DNA from: Cryobacterium sp. PH31-AA6
GTDB taxonomy: Bacteria > Actinomycetota > Actinomycetes > Actinomycetales > Microbacteriaceae
Reading direction: 5' to 3'
NCBI RefSeq assembly: GCF_030063195.1
Contig: NZ_JASISS010000005.1
Location: 62,001 to 126,000 of the forward strand
DNA length: 64,000 bases
Shown here: positions 40,181 to 48,755 of the stretch, in pieces
Layout: each line of letters opens with the position of its first letter
How positions within the stretch are numbered: the stretch's first letter is position 1
Made by a program: the position numbers and the translations under genes
The notes under the pieces: generated by a model
What the model saw: only the letters and a program-made list of their open reading frames with translations
What the model was told of the DNA's origin: nothing
Database searches by the model: none

Positions 40181-41113
40181 ATGGAACTGCGTCAGCTCGA
40201 ACACTTCGTCGCCGTGGCCGAGGAACGTCACTTCACCCGCGCATCAGAGCTGCTGCAGATCTCACAGTCGGGCCTGTCGGCCTCGATTCGCGCGCTGGAG
40301 ATCGAGCTGGGCACGTCGCTGTTCATCCGCAGCACCCGGCGCGTCGAACTCACGGCGGCCGGCCGCGCCCTCCTGGCCGATGCCGTACGCACCCTGGCCA
40401 GCGCGGCCGCCGCCCAGAACGCGGTGGCTGCCGTGCGCGGACTGATGCGCGGCACCCTCACGGTCGGTGCCGAGCCGTGCCTCGGCTCGGTCGACCTCCC
40501 CGCCGAGCTGGCCGAGTTTCGCAGGCTGAACGCCGGCGTCGAGATCCGGCTGCGTTACGCCGGCTCCGTCGACCTCGTCGAAAGCGTCGCAACCGGGCAG
40601 ACGGATGTCGCGCTCGTGGTCGAGACCGGCGACACCCCGCCCGGCGTGTGCCTCCGACGGCTGAGCACCCAGAAGCTGATCGTGCTCTGTCACCCGGCGC
40701 ATCCGCTCGCCGGCAGCGCCGAAATCGAGATGGACGACCTGCGCACCGAGCCGCTGGTCGGTTTCCACCCAGGCTGGGGGGCGCATGTGCTGACCCGGCG
40801 TGCCTTCGCCGCCGCGGGCTTCGACTACCGGGCCACGCTCGAGGTCAACGACGTTCACCCGCTGCTCGACCTCGTCGGCCACAACCTGGGGATCGCGATC
40901 GTGCCGGAGAGCTTCGCGGGGAAGCGGCCCGACGCGTTGCGGGCGGTGCCGCTGCACGCGGGCATGCCGCAGTGGCACGTCGCGGTGGCCGTCGCCGACC
41001 AGCCGAGCCCGGCCGCCACGGCGTTCCTCGACCAGCTCCGCGGCCGGGTGCCCACTCAGGCGGCGTCGAGCGTCGCCGATTCCTCCGCCGTGAGCGTGAA
41101 CTCGGCCGCCTGA
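40181..41113 (+). CDS. LysR family transcriptional regulator
   Basis: 310 residues. Winged HTH at 1-60 (MELRQLEHFVAVAEERHFTRASELL) and periplasmic-binding-like effector domain from about 90. Its last 58 bp overlap the 3' end of the aldo/keto reductase gene on the other strand. Target is not known; the adjacent reductase-epimerase operon is one possibility. Confidence 0.9.
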   Translation: MELRQLEHFVAVAEERHFTRASELLQISQSGLSASIRALEIELGTSLFIRSTRRVELTAAGRALLADAVRTLASAAAAQNAVAAVRGLMRGTLTVGAEPCLGSVDLPAELAEFRRLNAGVEIRLRYAGSVDLVESVATGQTDVALVVETGDTPPGVCLRRLSTQKLIVLCHPAHPLAGSAEIEMDDLRTEPLVGFHPGWGAHVLTRRAFAAAGFDYRATLEVNDVHPLLDLVGHNLGIAIVPESFAGKRPDALRAVPLHAGMPQWHVAVAVADQPSPAATAFLDQLRGRVPTQAASSVADSSAVSVNSAA

Positions 41114-41916
41114 ACCGAGTCCCGGATGCTCTCCGGGCGGGAGGCGCCGGGGATGGGGATCACCTGGGGCGACTTCGACAGGTGCCAGGCCAGGCAGACC
41201 ACCTGCGGGCTCACACCGTGCGCAGCGGCGACGGCCTGGAACGCGGGGAACCGGTCGCCGAGCGACGCGGCGGACTGGATGCCGCCGAGCGGCCGCCAGG
41301 GGAGGAACGCGATGCCGAGTTCGTCGCAGAGCCGCAGCTCCGGCTCGCTGCTGCGGAATGCCGGCGAGAACTGGTTCTGCACCGACGCAAGGCGCCCGCC
41401 CAGGATCTCCCTGGCCAGCAAAATCTGCTCCGGGTTCGCGTTGGATATGCCGGCCAGCTCGATGGTGCCGGCATCGAGCAGGTCACGCAGGGCCCCGATC
41501 GAGTCGGCGTACGGCACGGCGGGGTCGGGCCGATGGAATTGGTAGAGACCGATCGCGTCGCCGCCAAGGCGTTTCAGCGATGCTTCAGCGGCCTGTTTCA
41601 GGTATTCCGGCCGGCCGTCCTGCGTCCACGTGCCGTCACCGGGCCGCAGGTGCCCGCCCTTCGTCGCCACCAGCACGGACGACGTGTCGCCGCCCCAGGA
41701 TGCGATCGCGCCGGCAATGAGGCTTTCGTTGTGGCCCACCTCGTCCTTGTGCAGGTGGTATGAATCCGCCGTGTCGAAGAGAGTCACGCCGGCATCGAGG
41801 GCGGCGTGGATGGTGGCCACGGAGCGGGCTGTATCGGGCCGACCCTCGATCGACATGGGCATGCCGCCGAGGCCGATCGCGCTGACCGTGCGCTGGGCGA
41901 TGAGCCTGGTTTTCAT
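41056..41916 (-). CDS. Aldo/keto reductase (downstream of epimerase)
   Basis: 286 residues, NADPH-dependent TIM-barrel reductase. DTADSYHLHKDEVGHNE carries the catalytic aspartate and tyrosine, ATKGGH the lysine, and YQFHRPDP the histidine. The C-terminal IPIPGASRPESIRDS binds NADPH. Start overlaps the epimerase stop by four bases. Third gene of a three-gene minus-strand operon. Confidence 0.88.
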   Translation of the reverse strand: MKTRLIAQRTVSAIGLGGMPMSIEGRPDTARSVATIHAALDAGVTLFDTADSYHLHKDEVGHNESLIAGAIASWGGDTSSVLVATKGGHLRPGDGTWTQDGRPEYLKQAAEASLKRLGGDAIGLYQFHRPDPAVPYADSIGALRDLLDAGTIELAGISNANPEQILLAREILGGRLASVQNQFSPAFRSSEPELRLCDELGIAFLPWRPLGGIQSAASLGDRFPAFQAVAAAHGVSPQVVCLAWHLSKSPQVIPIPGASRPESIRDSVQAAEFTLTAEESATLDAA

Positions 41917-42974
41917 GAGTCCTTCGATCCCCCGGCAGCGCCGGATCCGGGCCGTGCGGCCGCGATGAGTGTGTCGAATGTGCGCTCCAGCGCCGGGTCG
42001 CGCCGTTGCTGTTCCGGGTGTGCGTCGAACCAGGCGATGGCGGCCCTGGCGCCACGCCAGAGCGGCGTCGTGCAGACGAACTCCGGCACCAGCGCCCTGA
42101 CCTTGGTGTTATCGAAGATCACCGAATGGGCCTTGTCGCCGAGAAACGACGCACCCAGGTCTGGATTGGCGGCCGCGATCGTGTCCGAGGTCACGTGCAC
42201 GAGATCGGGTTCTGGGGCGCCGGCGGCCGCGGCGTACACGGCATAGATGGCGTTCCACGGCAGGACCTCGTCCGAGGTGATCGTGAAACTCTCGCCCACC
42301 GCTTGCGGAAGACCGAGCAGCCCGACGAATGCCTTCGCGAAGTCGCTGCTGTGGGTGAGGGTCCAGAGGGACGTGCCGTCACCGTGCACGACAACCGGCG
42401 CCCCCGCCCGCAGCCGGATGATGTCCGACCAGCCTCCGCTGAGCGGGATCTGGGTGCGGTCGTAGGTGTGCGACGGGCGCACGATCGTCACCGGGAAACC
42501 GCGCTCGCGATACGCGGCCAGGAGCAGGTCTTCGCCGGCGATCTTGTCTCGCGAGTACTGCCAGAACGGGTTGCGCAGGGGAGTCGATTCCCGGATCGGC
42601 AGCGCGGCGGGCGGCTTCTGGTAGGCCGAAGCCGAGCTGATGAAGACGTACTGCGCGGTGCGCCCCTCGAACAGCTCGATGTCGGCCGCGACCTGGCCGG
42701 GCGAGAAGGCGACGAAGTCGACGACGACGTCGAAGCTGCGGCTGCCGAGCGCCGCCCGGACCGACCCGGCGTCACGGATGTCCGCGACCAGCACCTCGGC
42801 TCCGGCCGGCACGGGGCGGAGCGTCTGGTGGCCGCGGGTGAGGACGGTCAGCCGGTGGCCGGCCGTGACCGCCCGCTCCGCCGCGGCGGCGCTGATGACC
42901 CCGGTGCCCCCGATGAACAGAATCGTCAGCCCGGATCCGGCGCGCGCGAGGGATTCGGACGCCGGCGTCACCAT
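41913..42974 (-). CDS. NAD-dependent epimerase/dehydratase family protein (SDR)
   Basis: 353 residues, extended SDR. Nucleotide site ILFIGGTGVISAAAAERA is a slightly atypical GxxGxxS form. The catalytic pair is YSRDK, with SSASAYQ before it. Related to plastid CSP41-like and isoflavone-type epimerases often annotated as sugar epimerases. Substrate unknown. Overlaps both neighbours (7 bp upstream, 4 bp downstream). Confidence 0.85.
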   Translation of the reverse strand: MVTPASESLARAGSGLTILFIGGTGVISAAAAERAVTAGHRLTVLTRGHQTLRPVPAGAEVLVADIRDAGSVRAALGSRSFDVVVDFVAFSPGQVAADIELFEGRTAQYVFISSASAYQKPPAALPIRESTPLRNPFWQYSRDKIAGEDLLLAAYRERGFPVTIVRPSHTYDRTQIPLSGGWSDIIRLRAGAPVVVHGDGTSLWTLTHSSDFAKAFVGLLGLPQAVGESFTITSDEVLPWNAIYAVYAAAAGAPEPDLVHVTSDTIAAANPDLGASFLGDKAHSVIFDNTKVRALVPEFVCTTPLWRGARAAIAWFDAHPEQQRRDPALERTFDTLIAAARPGSGAAGGSKDS

Positions 42975-43939
42975 GCGTAGTGTTCCGGTGCCGGCTTCTT
43001 GCCCGGGAAGATCTCGTCCAACCGCGCGAGGGCGGTCGCGTCGAGGCGCACCGTGAGCGCGCGCACCGCGGCATCCAACTGGCCCTGGGTGCGCGGGCCC
43101 ACGATCGGGGCGGTGACGGCCGGCTGGTGCAGCAGCCAGGCGAGTCCCACGTCGCCGGGCTCGTGGCCGAGCTCCGCGCAGAAGTCTTCGTACTGGCCGA
43201 GCGCGGTGCGGTGTTTCTCCAGCAGCTCGCCGACCTTGCCCTCGAGGCGGCGCTTGCCCTCGTGTTCCGCGCGGAGCACCCCGCCGAGCAGCCCGCCCTG
43301 CAGTGGAGACCAGGGGATGATGCCCAGACCGTTGCTCACGGCGGCAGGAATGACCTCGAGCTCGATGTCACGGGTCAGGAGGTTGTAGATGGACTGCTCG
43401 CTGACCAGCCCGGTGAAATTGCGCCGTCGGGCTTCCGCCTGGGCGGTGGCGATGTGCCAGCCGGCGAAGTTGCTGCTGCCGGCGTAGAGGATCTTGCCCT
43501 GCGTGACGGCCGTCTCCATCGCCTGCCAGATCTCGTCCCACGGGGTGTTTCGGTCGATGTGGTGGAACTGGTAGATGTCGATGTAGTCCGTCTGCAGTCG
43601 GGTCAGGCTCGCGTCGAGTGCGCGCCGGATGTTGAGCGCGGACAGCTTGCCCTCGTTGGGCAGCCCGCTCATGTCGCCGTACAGCTTGGTCGCGAGCACC
43701 GTTCCCTCCCGGCGTCGTCCGCCCTGGGCGAACCAGTTTCCGATGATCGTCTCGGTGCCACCCTTGCCGGTGCTGTCGCCGTAGACGTTGGCGGTGTCGA
43801 AGTAGTTGATTCCGTGGCCGCGGGCGGAGTCCATGATCGAGTGCGCGTCGACTTCCGGGGTCCAGTGGCCGAAGTTCATCGTGCCCAGGCAGAGGCGGGA
43901 AACCGCCAGCCCCGAGCGGCCGAGTTGTGTGTAGTCCAT
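42968..43939 (-). CDS. Aldo/keto reductase (first gene of operon)
   Basis: 323 residues, AKR family close to YghZ/MgrA-like reductases. MDYTQLGRSGLAVSRLCLGTMNFG is the family start, with FDTANVYG (D, Y), LATKLYG (K) and YQFHHID (H). It reduces a carbonyl with NADPH. First gene of the AKR-epimerase-AKR operon, diverging from the esterase gene over 137 bp. Confidence 0.9.
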   Translation of the reverse strand: MDYTQLGRSGLAVSRLCLGTMNFGHWTPEVDAHSIMDSARGHGINYFDTANVYGDSTGKGGTETIIGNWFAQGGRRREGTVLATKLYGDMSGLPNEGKLSALNIRRALDASLTRLQTDYIDIYQFHHIDRNTPWDEIWQAMETAVTQGKILYAGSSNFAGWHIATAQAEARRRNFTGLVSEQSIYNLLTRDIELEVIPAAVSNGLGIIPWSPLQGGLLGGVLRAEHEGKRRLEGKVGELLEKHRTALGQYEDFCAELGHEPGDVGLAWLLHQPAVTAPIVGPRTQGQLDAAVRALTVRLDATALARLDEIFPGKKPAPEHYAW

Positions 43940-44064
43940 CTGCCCAGCATCCTCTCGCGACGAGCGACCTGTCCAACAGCGGGTGCGGATGCCATTGTGC
44001 GGCTGGGCTTCTCAATCATCCGAGAAAGGTGAGTTGCTCTCAGCTTGCTCACGGTCCGGCGGTT

Positions 44065-44070
44065 TACAGT
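44065..44070 (+). promoter_or_regulatory. -10 box TACAGT, leaderless start of esterase
   Basis: TACAGT, six bases, GTG 44077. Confidence 0.65.
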
Positions 44071-44076
44071 CATCGG

Positions 44077-45138
44077 GTGATCCAGACGCACCACGCACCG
44101 CAGACGACGAAACAGCAGACGACGAAACAGCAGACGACGAAGCCACACAAGGAAACCGCGCTCTCGCGCGTTCCCGTCTGGGTCTGGCGGGCGCTGATGC
44201 ACCGCATAGCGCCCGGCGAACTGCACAAGTTCAACGCCGAGCCGATCGACACCGTCGACTACCATTTCGACCTCGACTACGCCGGTGACGGCATCCGTGA
44301 TCACCGCCTCGATGTGCTGGTGCCCCACGATTCGCCGGAACCGCTCCCCGTCTACATCTACTTCCACGGTGGCGGCTGGACCTCGGGCGACAAGGCCCCG
44401 CTGACGAAATACTGCGCGAGCCAGGCGGCTGACGGCATGATCGTCGTCAACGCGAACTACCGGATGGCCACAAGCTTCCAGCTCAAGCACATGCTCGAGG
44501 ACGCGAACGACGTGCTCGACTGGGTGGCTCGCAACATCGAACGTTTCGGCGGCGACCCGACCCGAATCGTGCTCGGCGGAGACTCGGCCGGAGGGCACAT
44601 CGCCGCGCTCCTCGCGGCCTCAGCGTACGAACCCCGGCTGGCCGCCTATTACGGCATCCGGCCGCGGGTCGAGCCGGAGAACCTGCGCGGCCTGGTGCAG
44701 CACTGCAGTATCGCGGATGTCTCGGTGATCTTCGAGCGCGGCTTCGTGTTGAGTCTCAACTTTCTGCGGATCCTGCTGCCCGCGCGCGGGCGCGGGCTCG
44801 TACTGCGCGCCGCCGCCCGGTTCATGTCGCCGATCGAGTGGCTGGACAGCGGATTCCCGCCCGTCTTCGTCACCACCTCTGAACGGGACTACTTCTACCG
44901 GGCCAACCTGAATTTCATCGCCGCGCTGCGTCGCCGTTCCATCGTCGTGGACACCCTGATCTACGAGCGGGGCCAGGCGAACACGCACCACACCTGGCAG
45001 CAGGATGCCCGGCACCCGGAGTCGCAGGAGGTCTACCGTCGGCTCGGAGCGTTCGTGCGCCGCGTCGCCGCGCTGCCGGTCGCGCTGCCGACCGCCCTGC
45101 CGGCCGCCGGTCCGATCGGCGGGCTGCAGGCGGTTTAG
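44077..45138 (+). CDS. Alpha/beta hydrolase, esterase/lipase of the HSL type
   Basis: 353 residues. Oxyanion motif YFHGGGW, nucleophile elbow GGDSAGGH, catalytic aspartate near TTSERDYFY, and the histidine in HHTW. It hydrolyses carboxylic esters. The N-terminus has a threefold TTKQQ repeat that looks recently expanded. GTG 44077 is set by the TACAGT box; the frame is open to 43927 without homology. A hydrophobic segment near 245-265 may touch the membrane. Confidence 0.88.
   Translation: MIQTHHAPQTTKQQTTKQQTTKPHKETALSRVPVWVWRALMHRIAPGELHKFNAEPIDTVDYHFDLDYAGDGIRDHRLDVLVPHDSPEPLPVYIYFHGGGWTSGDKAPLTKYCASQAADGMIVVNANYRMATSFQLKHMLEDANDVLDWVARNIERFGGDPTRIVLGGDSAGGHIAALLAASAYEPRLAAYYGIRPRVEPENLRGLVQHCSIADVSVIFERGFVLSLNFLRILLPARGRGLVLRAAARFMSPIEWLDSGFPPVFVTTSERDYFYRANLNFIAALRRRSIVVDTLIYERGQANTHHTWQQDARHPESQEVYRRLGAFVRRVAALPVALPTALPAAGPIGGLQAV
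44101..44142. repeat. 15-bp coding repeat in the esterase N-terminus
   Basis: CAGACGACGAAACAG occurs twice in full and a third time in part, encoding QTTKQ repeats just after the start. Confidence 0.9.
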
Positions 45139-45165
45139 CCGTCGCCGGCCGTCGCCGCGAAGGGC

Positions 45166-45171
45166 TAGCAT
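45166..45171 (+). promoter_or_regulatory. -10 box TAGCAT, leaderless start of thioesterase
   Basis: TAGCAT, six bases, GTG 45178. It favours GTG 45178 over ATG 45184. Confidence 0.6.
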
Positions 45172-45177
45172 CCAAGG

Positions 45178-45741
45178 GTGCACATGCTCTGGCGAACCCT
45201 CCTCCACAGTCTGCTTTCCCGCTTCGGCCCAAAGCTCGGACACTATGACGTGGCCCGTACCCGTTTCATCACCCTGCCGACCGATCAGGACATCCTCCGG
45301 CACATGAACAACGGGGTCTACCTGTCGATCATGGACATCGCTCGGTTCGACTTGCTGCACCGAACCGGCATCTGGGCGATCTTCCTCGCCAAGGGCTGGT
45401 ACCCGGTCGTCGTGTCGGAGACCATCAGCTTTCGCAAGTCCCTGACCCTGGGCCAGCGTTTCACGGTCGAGTCGCGCATCCTCGGTTTCGACGAGAAGGC
45501 CGTCTACCTTGAACAGCGTTTTGTGCGCCCGGACGCCGACGGAGAGCCGGAGGTCTACGCCCAGGGCTTCATCCGCGGGCGGTTCCTCAAGCGCAGCGGC
45601 GGCGTCGTCACGATCGACGAGCTCGTCGACGCGGTCGGCGCGGTTCCGGAATCCGTCACCGTGCCGCACTGGTTGCTCGAGTGGAGCACGGATGTCGCGA
45701 TGCCCGCGACACGTGCGGCCGCGCCCAGCGTCTGGGAGTAG
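45178..45741 (+). CDS. Acyl-CoA thioesterase, 4HBT hotdog family
   Basis: 187 residues. DQDILRHMNNGVYLSIMDIARFDLL is the 4-hydroxybenzoyl-CoA thioesterase motif with the catalytic aspartate region. FRKSLTLGQRF follows as in the THEM6/FcbC-like group. It likely cleaves acyl-CoA. GTG 45178 by promoter spacing, ATG 45184 by a possible ribosome site AAGGG. Confidence 0.85.
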   Translation: MHMLWRTLLHSLLSRFGPKLGHYDVARTRFITLPTDQDILRHMNNGVYLSIMDIARFDLLHRTGIWAIFLAKGWYPVVVSETISFRKSLTLGQRFTVESRILGFDEKAVYLEQRFVRPDADGEPEVYAQGFIRGRFLKRSGGVVTIDELVDAVGAVPESVTVPHWLLEWSTDVAMPATRAAAPSVWE

Positions 45742-45756
45742 CGCCCGCCCGGTCGG

Positions 45757-46269
45757 TCAGTGGGTCGGCTCGGTGGCGCGCTTGGGCACGACGAGTTCCC
45801 GGTAGTACTCCGCGTGCGGGTGGTAGTGCGCGTGTTCGGGGAGCGGCTTGCCGAGCCGGGCGGCGACCAGGCGATCGAAGTAGTAGTCCCAGTGCGGGCC
45901 GACGGTCACGGCGTCCGACGCGCTGTGCAGGCGCTGGCCGAAGGTCAGGGTGGTCATGCCCGCACCCTCGACGAGGTGCAGGATCACGTGCCGGGCGGCG
46001 TCACCCTCGCCGATATTCACGGTGAACCGCTTCGGCGGGATGCACGTGAGGATCGTGACGTACTCCCACTCCGCGTCCGGCTCGTCGAGGCGGAAGCGCA
46101 CGGCGCCCGTCTCAGGGGAGCCGGTGTAGGTTCCGATCCAGCCGGCGAGGCCGCCGGGTCGACTCAGGCTCGCCCACACGTCGTCGATCGGCGCGTTGAA
46201 GAGCCGGTCGAGCATGAGATAGAGCCCGTCCTCGCGCTGGGCGAGGCGGCCGGTTGGCTTGGCTGACAT
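45757..46269 (-). CDS. SRPBCC/AHSA1 family protein
   Basis: 170 residues, START-like fold: LDRLFNAPIDDVWASLSRPGGLAGWIG is the AHSA1 N-terminal block, then HVILHLVEGAGMTTLTFGQRL and a DYYFDRLVAARL helix. Such proteins bind hydrophobic ligands or chaperones; function unknown. ATG 46269 has GGAGG five bases upstream, so it is preferred over GTG 46281. Confidence 0.85.
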   Translation of the reverse strand: MSAKPTGRLAQREDGLYLMLDRLFNAPIDDVWASLSRPGGLAGWIGTYTGSPETGAVRFRLDEPDAEWEYVTILTCIPPKRFTVNIGEGDAARHVILHLVEGAGMTTLTFGQRLHSASDAVTVGPHWDYYFDRLVAARLGKPLPEHAHYHPHAEYYRELVVPKRATEPTH

Positions 46270-46382
46270 GGGAACCTCCACGGTGAGTGAGGCACGAGCC
46301 TCACTACCAAGCTATGCCCATCTCCGGTCCGAGACCAGCGGCGACGCGAAGCTCGCGCGCCCCGGCCTCACGTGGTTCCCGG

Positions 46383-47981
46383 TCAGGAGTCTTCGAGCAC
46401 CGCCATGGCCGCGTTGTGCCCGCCGATTCCGCTCACCCCGCCGCCGCGCCGGGCGCCGGCGCCACAGATCAGGATCCGCGGGTGCGCGGTGGCGACTCCC
46501 CAGCGGGCCGCCGGGGTGTCCCTCGGCTCGTCGTCTTCGAGGAACGGCCAGTCGAGCGGGCCGTGGAAGATGTTGCCGCCCGGAAGGTTGAGCGCGTGCT
46601 CGAGGTCGAGGGTGGTCCTGGTCTCGACGCAGAGGTCGCCCTGGGCATCCGTCAGTAGCAGGTCCTCGATCGGCTCGGCGAGCACAGAATTGAGCGACGC
46701 GAGCACGGCCGCCTGGAGCCTTGCCCTGGTGGCGTCGTTGTTCTCGTCGTTCAGCCAGCGATTCGGTGCGTGCAGGGCGAACACGGTGAGGGTCTGGGCA
46801 CCGGCCGCGATCAGCTCGGGGGAGAGGATGCTCGGGTCGGTCAGCGAGTGACAGTAAATCTCGCAGGGCAGCAGCTCCGGGATCACGCCGTTGGCCGCCT
46901 GGTCCCAGGCGCCCTCGAGCTGGCTGAAGGTCTCGTTGATGTGGAAGGTGCCGCCGAACGCGGCCTCCGGCGACACCGAGGGGTCGCGCAGCTTCGGCAG
47001 TCGGCGAAGCAGCAGGTTCACCTTGACCTGAGCGCCCTCCGGTTTGACGATGGCCGCTGCCGGGGCAGATGCGGGGCCGGGCTCGCCCCCGGCCGTTGCG
47101 GCCAGGAGCTCCTGCAGGACCCACGGGGCGACGTTGGAGAGTACGTGCCGGCCGACGACGACCCGTTCCAGGTCCCCGCGCCGATATCTGACCTCGCCAT
47201 CCGGGCTGACCGAGGTGACCGGTGCGCCGGTGACGATGCGGGCGCCGGCCTCGCGGGCCGCGTGCTCGAGGGCCCCGGTGACGGCTCCCATCCCGCCGAT
47301 GGGCACGTCCCAGTCCCCGGTCTCATTGCCGATGACGTGGTAGAGAAAACAGCGGTTTGCGTCGAGGGACGGGTCATTCGTCGAGGTGAACGTGCCGATC
47401 AGGCCGTCGGTGGCAACAACGCCGCGCACGAGATCGTTCTCGAACCGCTCGGTAATGACGGCGCCGAGCGGGCTGTCGATGAACTGGTTCCAGACGGTGT
47501 CGTTGCCGACCAGGCGCCGCGCCTCTGACCGGGTCGGCAGCGGCTCGCAGACCGTGGGGAAGAGTGCCCTGGCGAGGGTCTCCGTGTCGCGGTAGAACGC
47601 GTTCCAGGGAGCGAAGTCCGCGCCGGCGCCGACCCGGTCGAAGCTCGCTCGGGTAGCGGCGTCGTCGCCACGGTCGACCAGCAGTCCGCCCGTCGTGTCG
47701 GCGGGGTCGGGGGTGTACGAGGAGTACCGGCGCCGGGCGAGTTCGATCGACAGGCCCAGCTCGTCGATGATTCGCTGCGGGAGGAGGCTGACCAGGTAGG
47801 AGTAGCGGGAGAGTCGGGCGTCGACCCCGGGGAAGGCCTCGGCGGAGACGGCAGCGCCACCGACGTGGTCGTCGCGTTCGAGCAGGATCACGCTCTTTCC
47901 GGCCAGGGCGAGGTAGGCCGCGGCGGTGAGGCCGTTGTGGCCGCCGCCGACAATCACGACGTCGTGAGTGGGTTCAGTCAT
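46383..47981 (-). CDS. FAD-dependent oxidoreductase, phytoene desaturase-related
   Basis: 532 residues. VVIVGGGHNGLTAAAYLALAGKSVILLERDDHVGGAA is the FAD-binding fold, and the C-terminal ILICGAGARRGGGVSGIGGHNAA closes it. Closest in form to the CrtI/PYROXD2-like group found widely in actinobacteria, outside carotenoid clusters; no crt genes are nearby. Substrate unknown. Leaderless start at ATG 47981. Confidence 0.88.
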   Translation of the reverse strand: MTEPTHDVVIVGGGHNGLTAAAYLALAGKSVILLERDDHVGGAAVSAEAFPGVDARLSRYSYLVSLLPQRIIDELGLSIELARRRYSSYTPDPADTTGGLLVDRGDDAATRASFDRVGAGADFAPWNAFYRDTETLARALFPTVCEPLPTRSEARRLVGNDTVWNQFIDSPLGAVITERFENDLVRGVVATDGLIGTFTSTNDPSLDANRCFLYHVIGNETGDWDVPIGGMGAVTGALEHAAREAGARIVTGAPVTSVSPDGEVRYRRGDLERVVVGRHVLSNVAPWVLQELLAATAGGEPGPASAPAAAIVKPEGAQVKVNLLLRRLPKLRDPSVSPEAAFGGTFHINETFSQLEGAWDQAANGVIPELLPCEIYCHSLTDPSILSPELIAAGAQTLTVFALHAPNRWLNDENNDATRARLQAAVLASLNSVLAEPIEDLLLTDAQGDLCVETRTTLDLEHALNLPGGNIFHGPLDWPFLEDDEPRDTPAARWGVATAHPRILICGAGARRGGGVSGIGGHNAAMAVLEDS

Positions 47982-47987
47982 GACTTG

Positions 47988-47993
47988 AGACTA
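47988..47993 (-). promoter_or_regulatory. -10 box TAGTCT, leaderless start of FAD oxidoreductase
   Basis: TAGTCT, six bases, ATG 47981. It overlaps the stop codon of the preceding SDR gene. Confidence 0.65.
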
Positions 47994-48743
47994 GTCAGTC
48001 TGTGAGTCCAGCCAGTCCTCGAACCTGACTCTGTCGATGGTTGTGACTGCGTGTGGGAGGAGGCCGCCGGTGGCGATGCCTGCACCGAGAAACGGGGCCG
48101 AGAGCACCCGGGTTCTGGGTTCTTCGACGGCAGCGATGCGGCGGGCGAGCTCGGACAGATCGTGTTGATCCGGGCCGGCGATTCGCCGATCGGTCTCGGC
48201 ACGGTGTCCGTCGGCAACGACGTCGGCCAGAAACGTCGCCACGGAGCCGGCGGACACGGGCTGGGCGAGCATCCGCGGCACGAGCGCGATCCGGCCCACC
48301 CTGACCTGACCCAGCAGCGACCGCGCGAGCTCGAACCACTGCGCCGACGAGACGACCGTCGACGGTACTCCGGCAGAGCGGTAGACGGCTTCCTGCGCGG
48401 CCTTGCCTCGGTAGTACCCCAGCCGGGAGTTGACCCGAGGGTCGCCCACGTTCAGGATCGACAGGCAGATCAGGTGGCCGACTTTCGCTGCGTGGGCGGC
48501 GTCTGTGACGGTGCGCGCGGTCGTGGAGAAGAACCCGATCGCCTTCCTGGCCGACAGCGTCTGCTTGTTCAGGCAGTCCAGAACGGCATCGGCTCCGGCG
48601 AAGGCTTCGGCGAGGCCCTTTCCGGTGACGGCGTCAACCCCAGTCGAACGCGAGGCGCGCCCCACGCTGTGGCCGCGGGCCTCCAGCAGGTCGGAGACCC
48701 GGCGGCCCATCTCGCCCGTGGCCCCGAGGACAATCACTCGCAC
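47991..48743 (-). CDS. NAD(P)-binding atypical SDR (NmrA-like)
   Basis: 250 residues. VIVLGATGEMGRRVSDLLEARGH is the GxxGxxG nucleotide site; the YxxxK motif is represented by YYRGKAAQE. Related to atypical SDRs of the NmrA/ycf39 type, which act as redox sensors or reductases. GTG 48743 is set by TAGGCT six bases upstream. Confidence 0.85.
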   Translation of the reverse strand: MRVIVLGATGEMGRRVSDLLEARGHSVGRASRSTGVDAVTGKGLAEAFAGADAVLDCLNKQTLSARKAIGFFSTTARTVTDAAHAAKVGHLICLSILNVGDPRVNSRLGYYRGKAAQEAVYRSAGVPSTVVSSAQWFELARSLLGQVRVGRIALVPRMLAQPVSAGSVATFLADVVADGHRAETDRRIAGPDQHDLSELARRIAAVEEPRTRVLSAPFLGAGIATGGLLPHAVTTIDRVRFEDWLDSQTD

Positions 48744-48749
48744 CCCGGC

Positions 48750-48755
48750 AGCCTA
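48750..48755 (-). promoter_or_regulatory. -10 box TAGGCT, leaderless start of SDR gene
   Basis: TAGGCT, six bases, GTG 48743. It overlaps the end of the upstream lysR gene. Confidence 0.6.

Noticed and set aside
46383..47981. Carotenoid phytoene desaturase
   Set aside because: The fold is related, but no crtB, crtE or other carotenoid gene is nearby, and the sequence fits the broader oxidoreductase group better.
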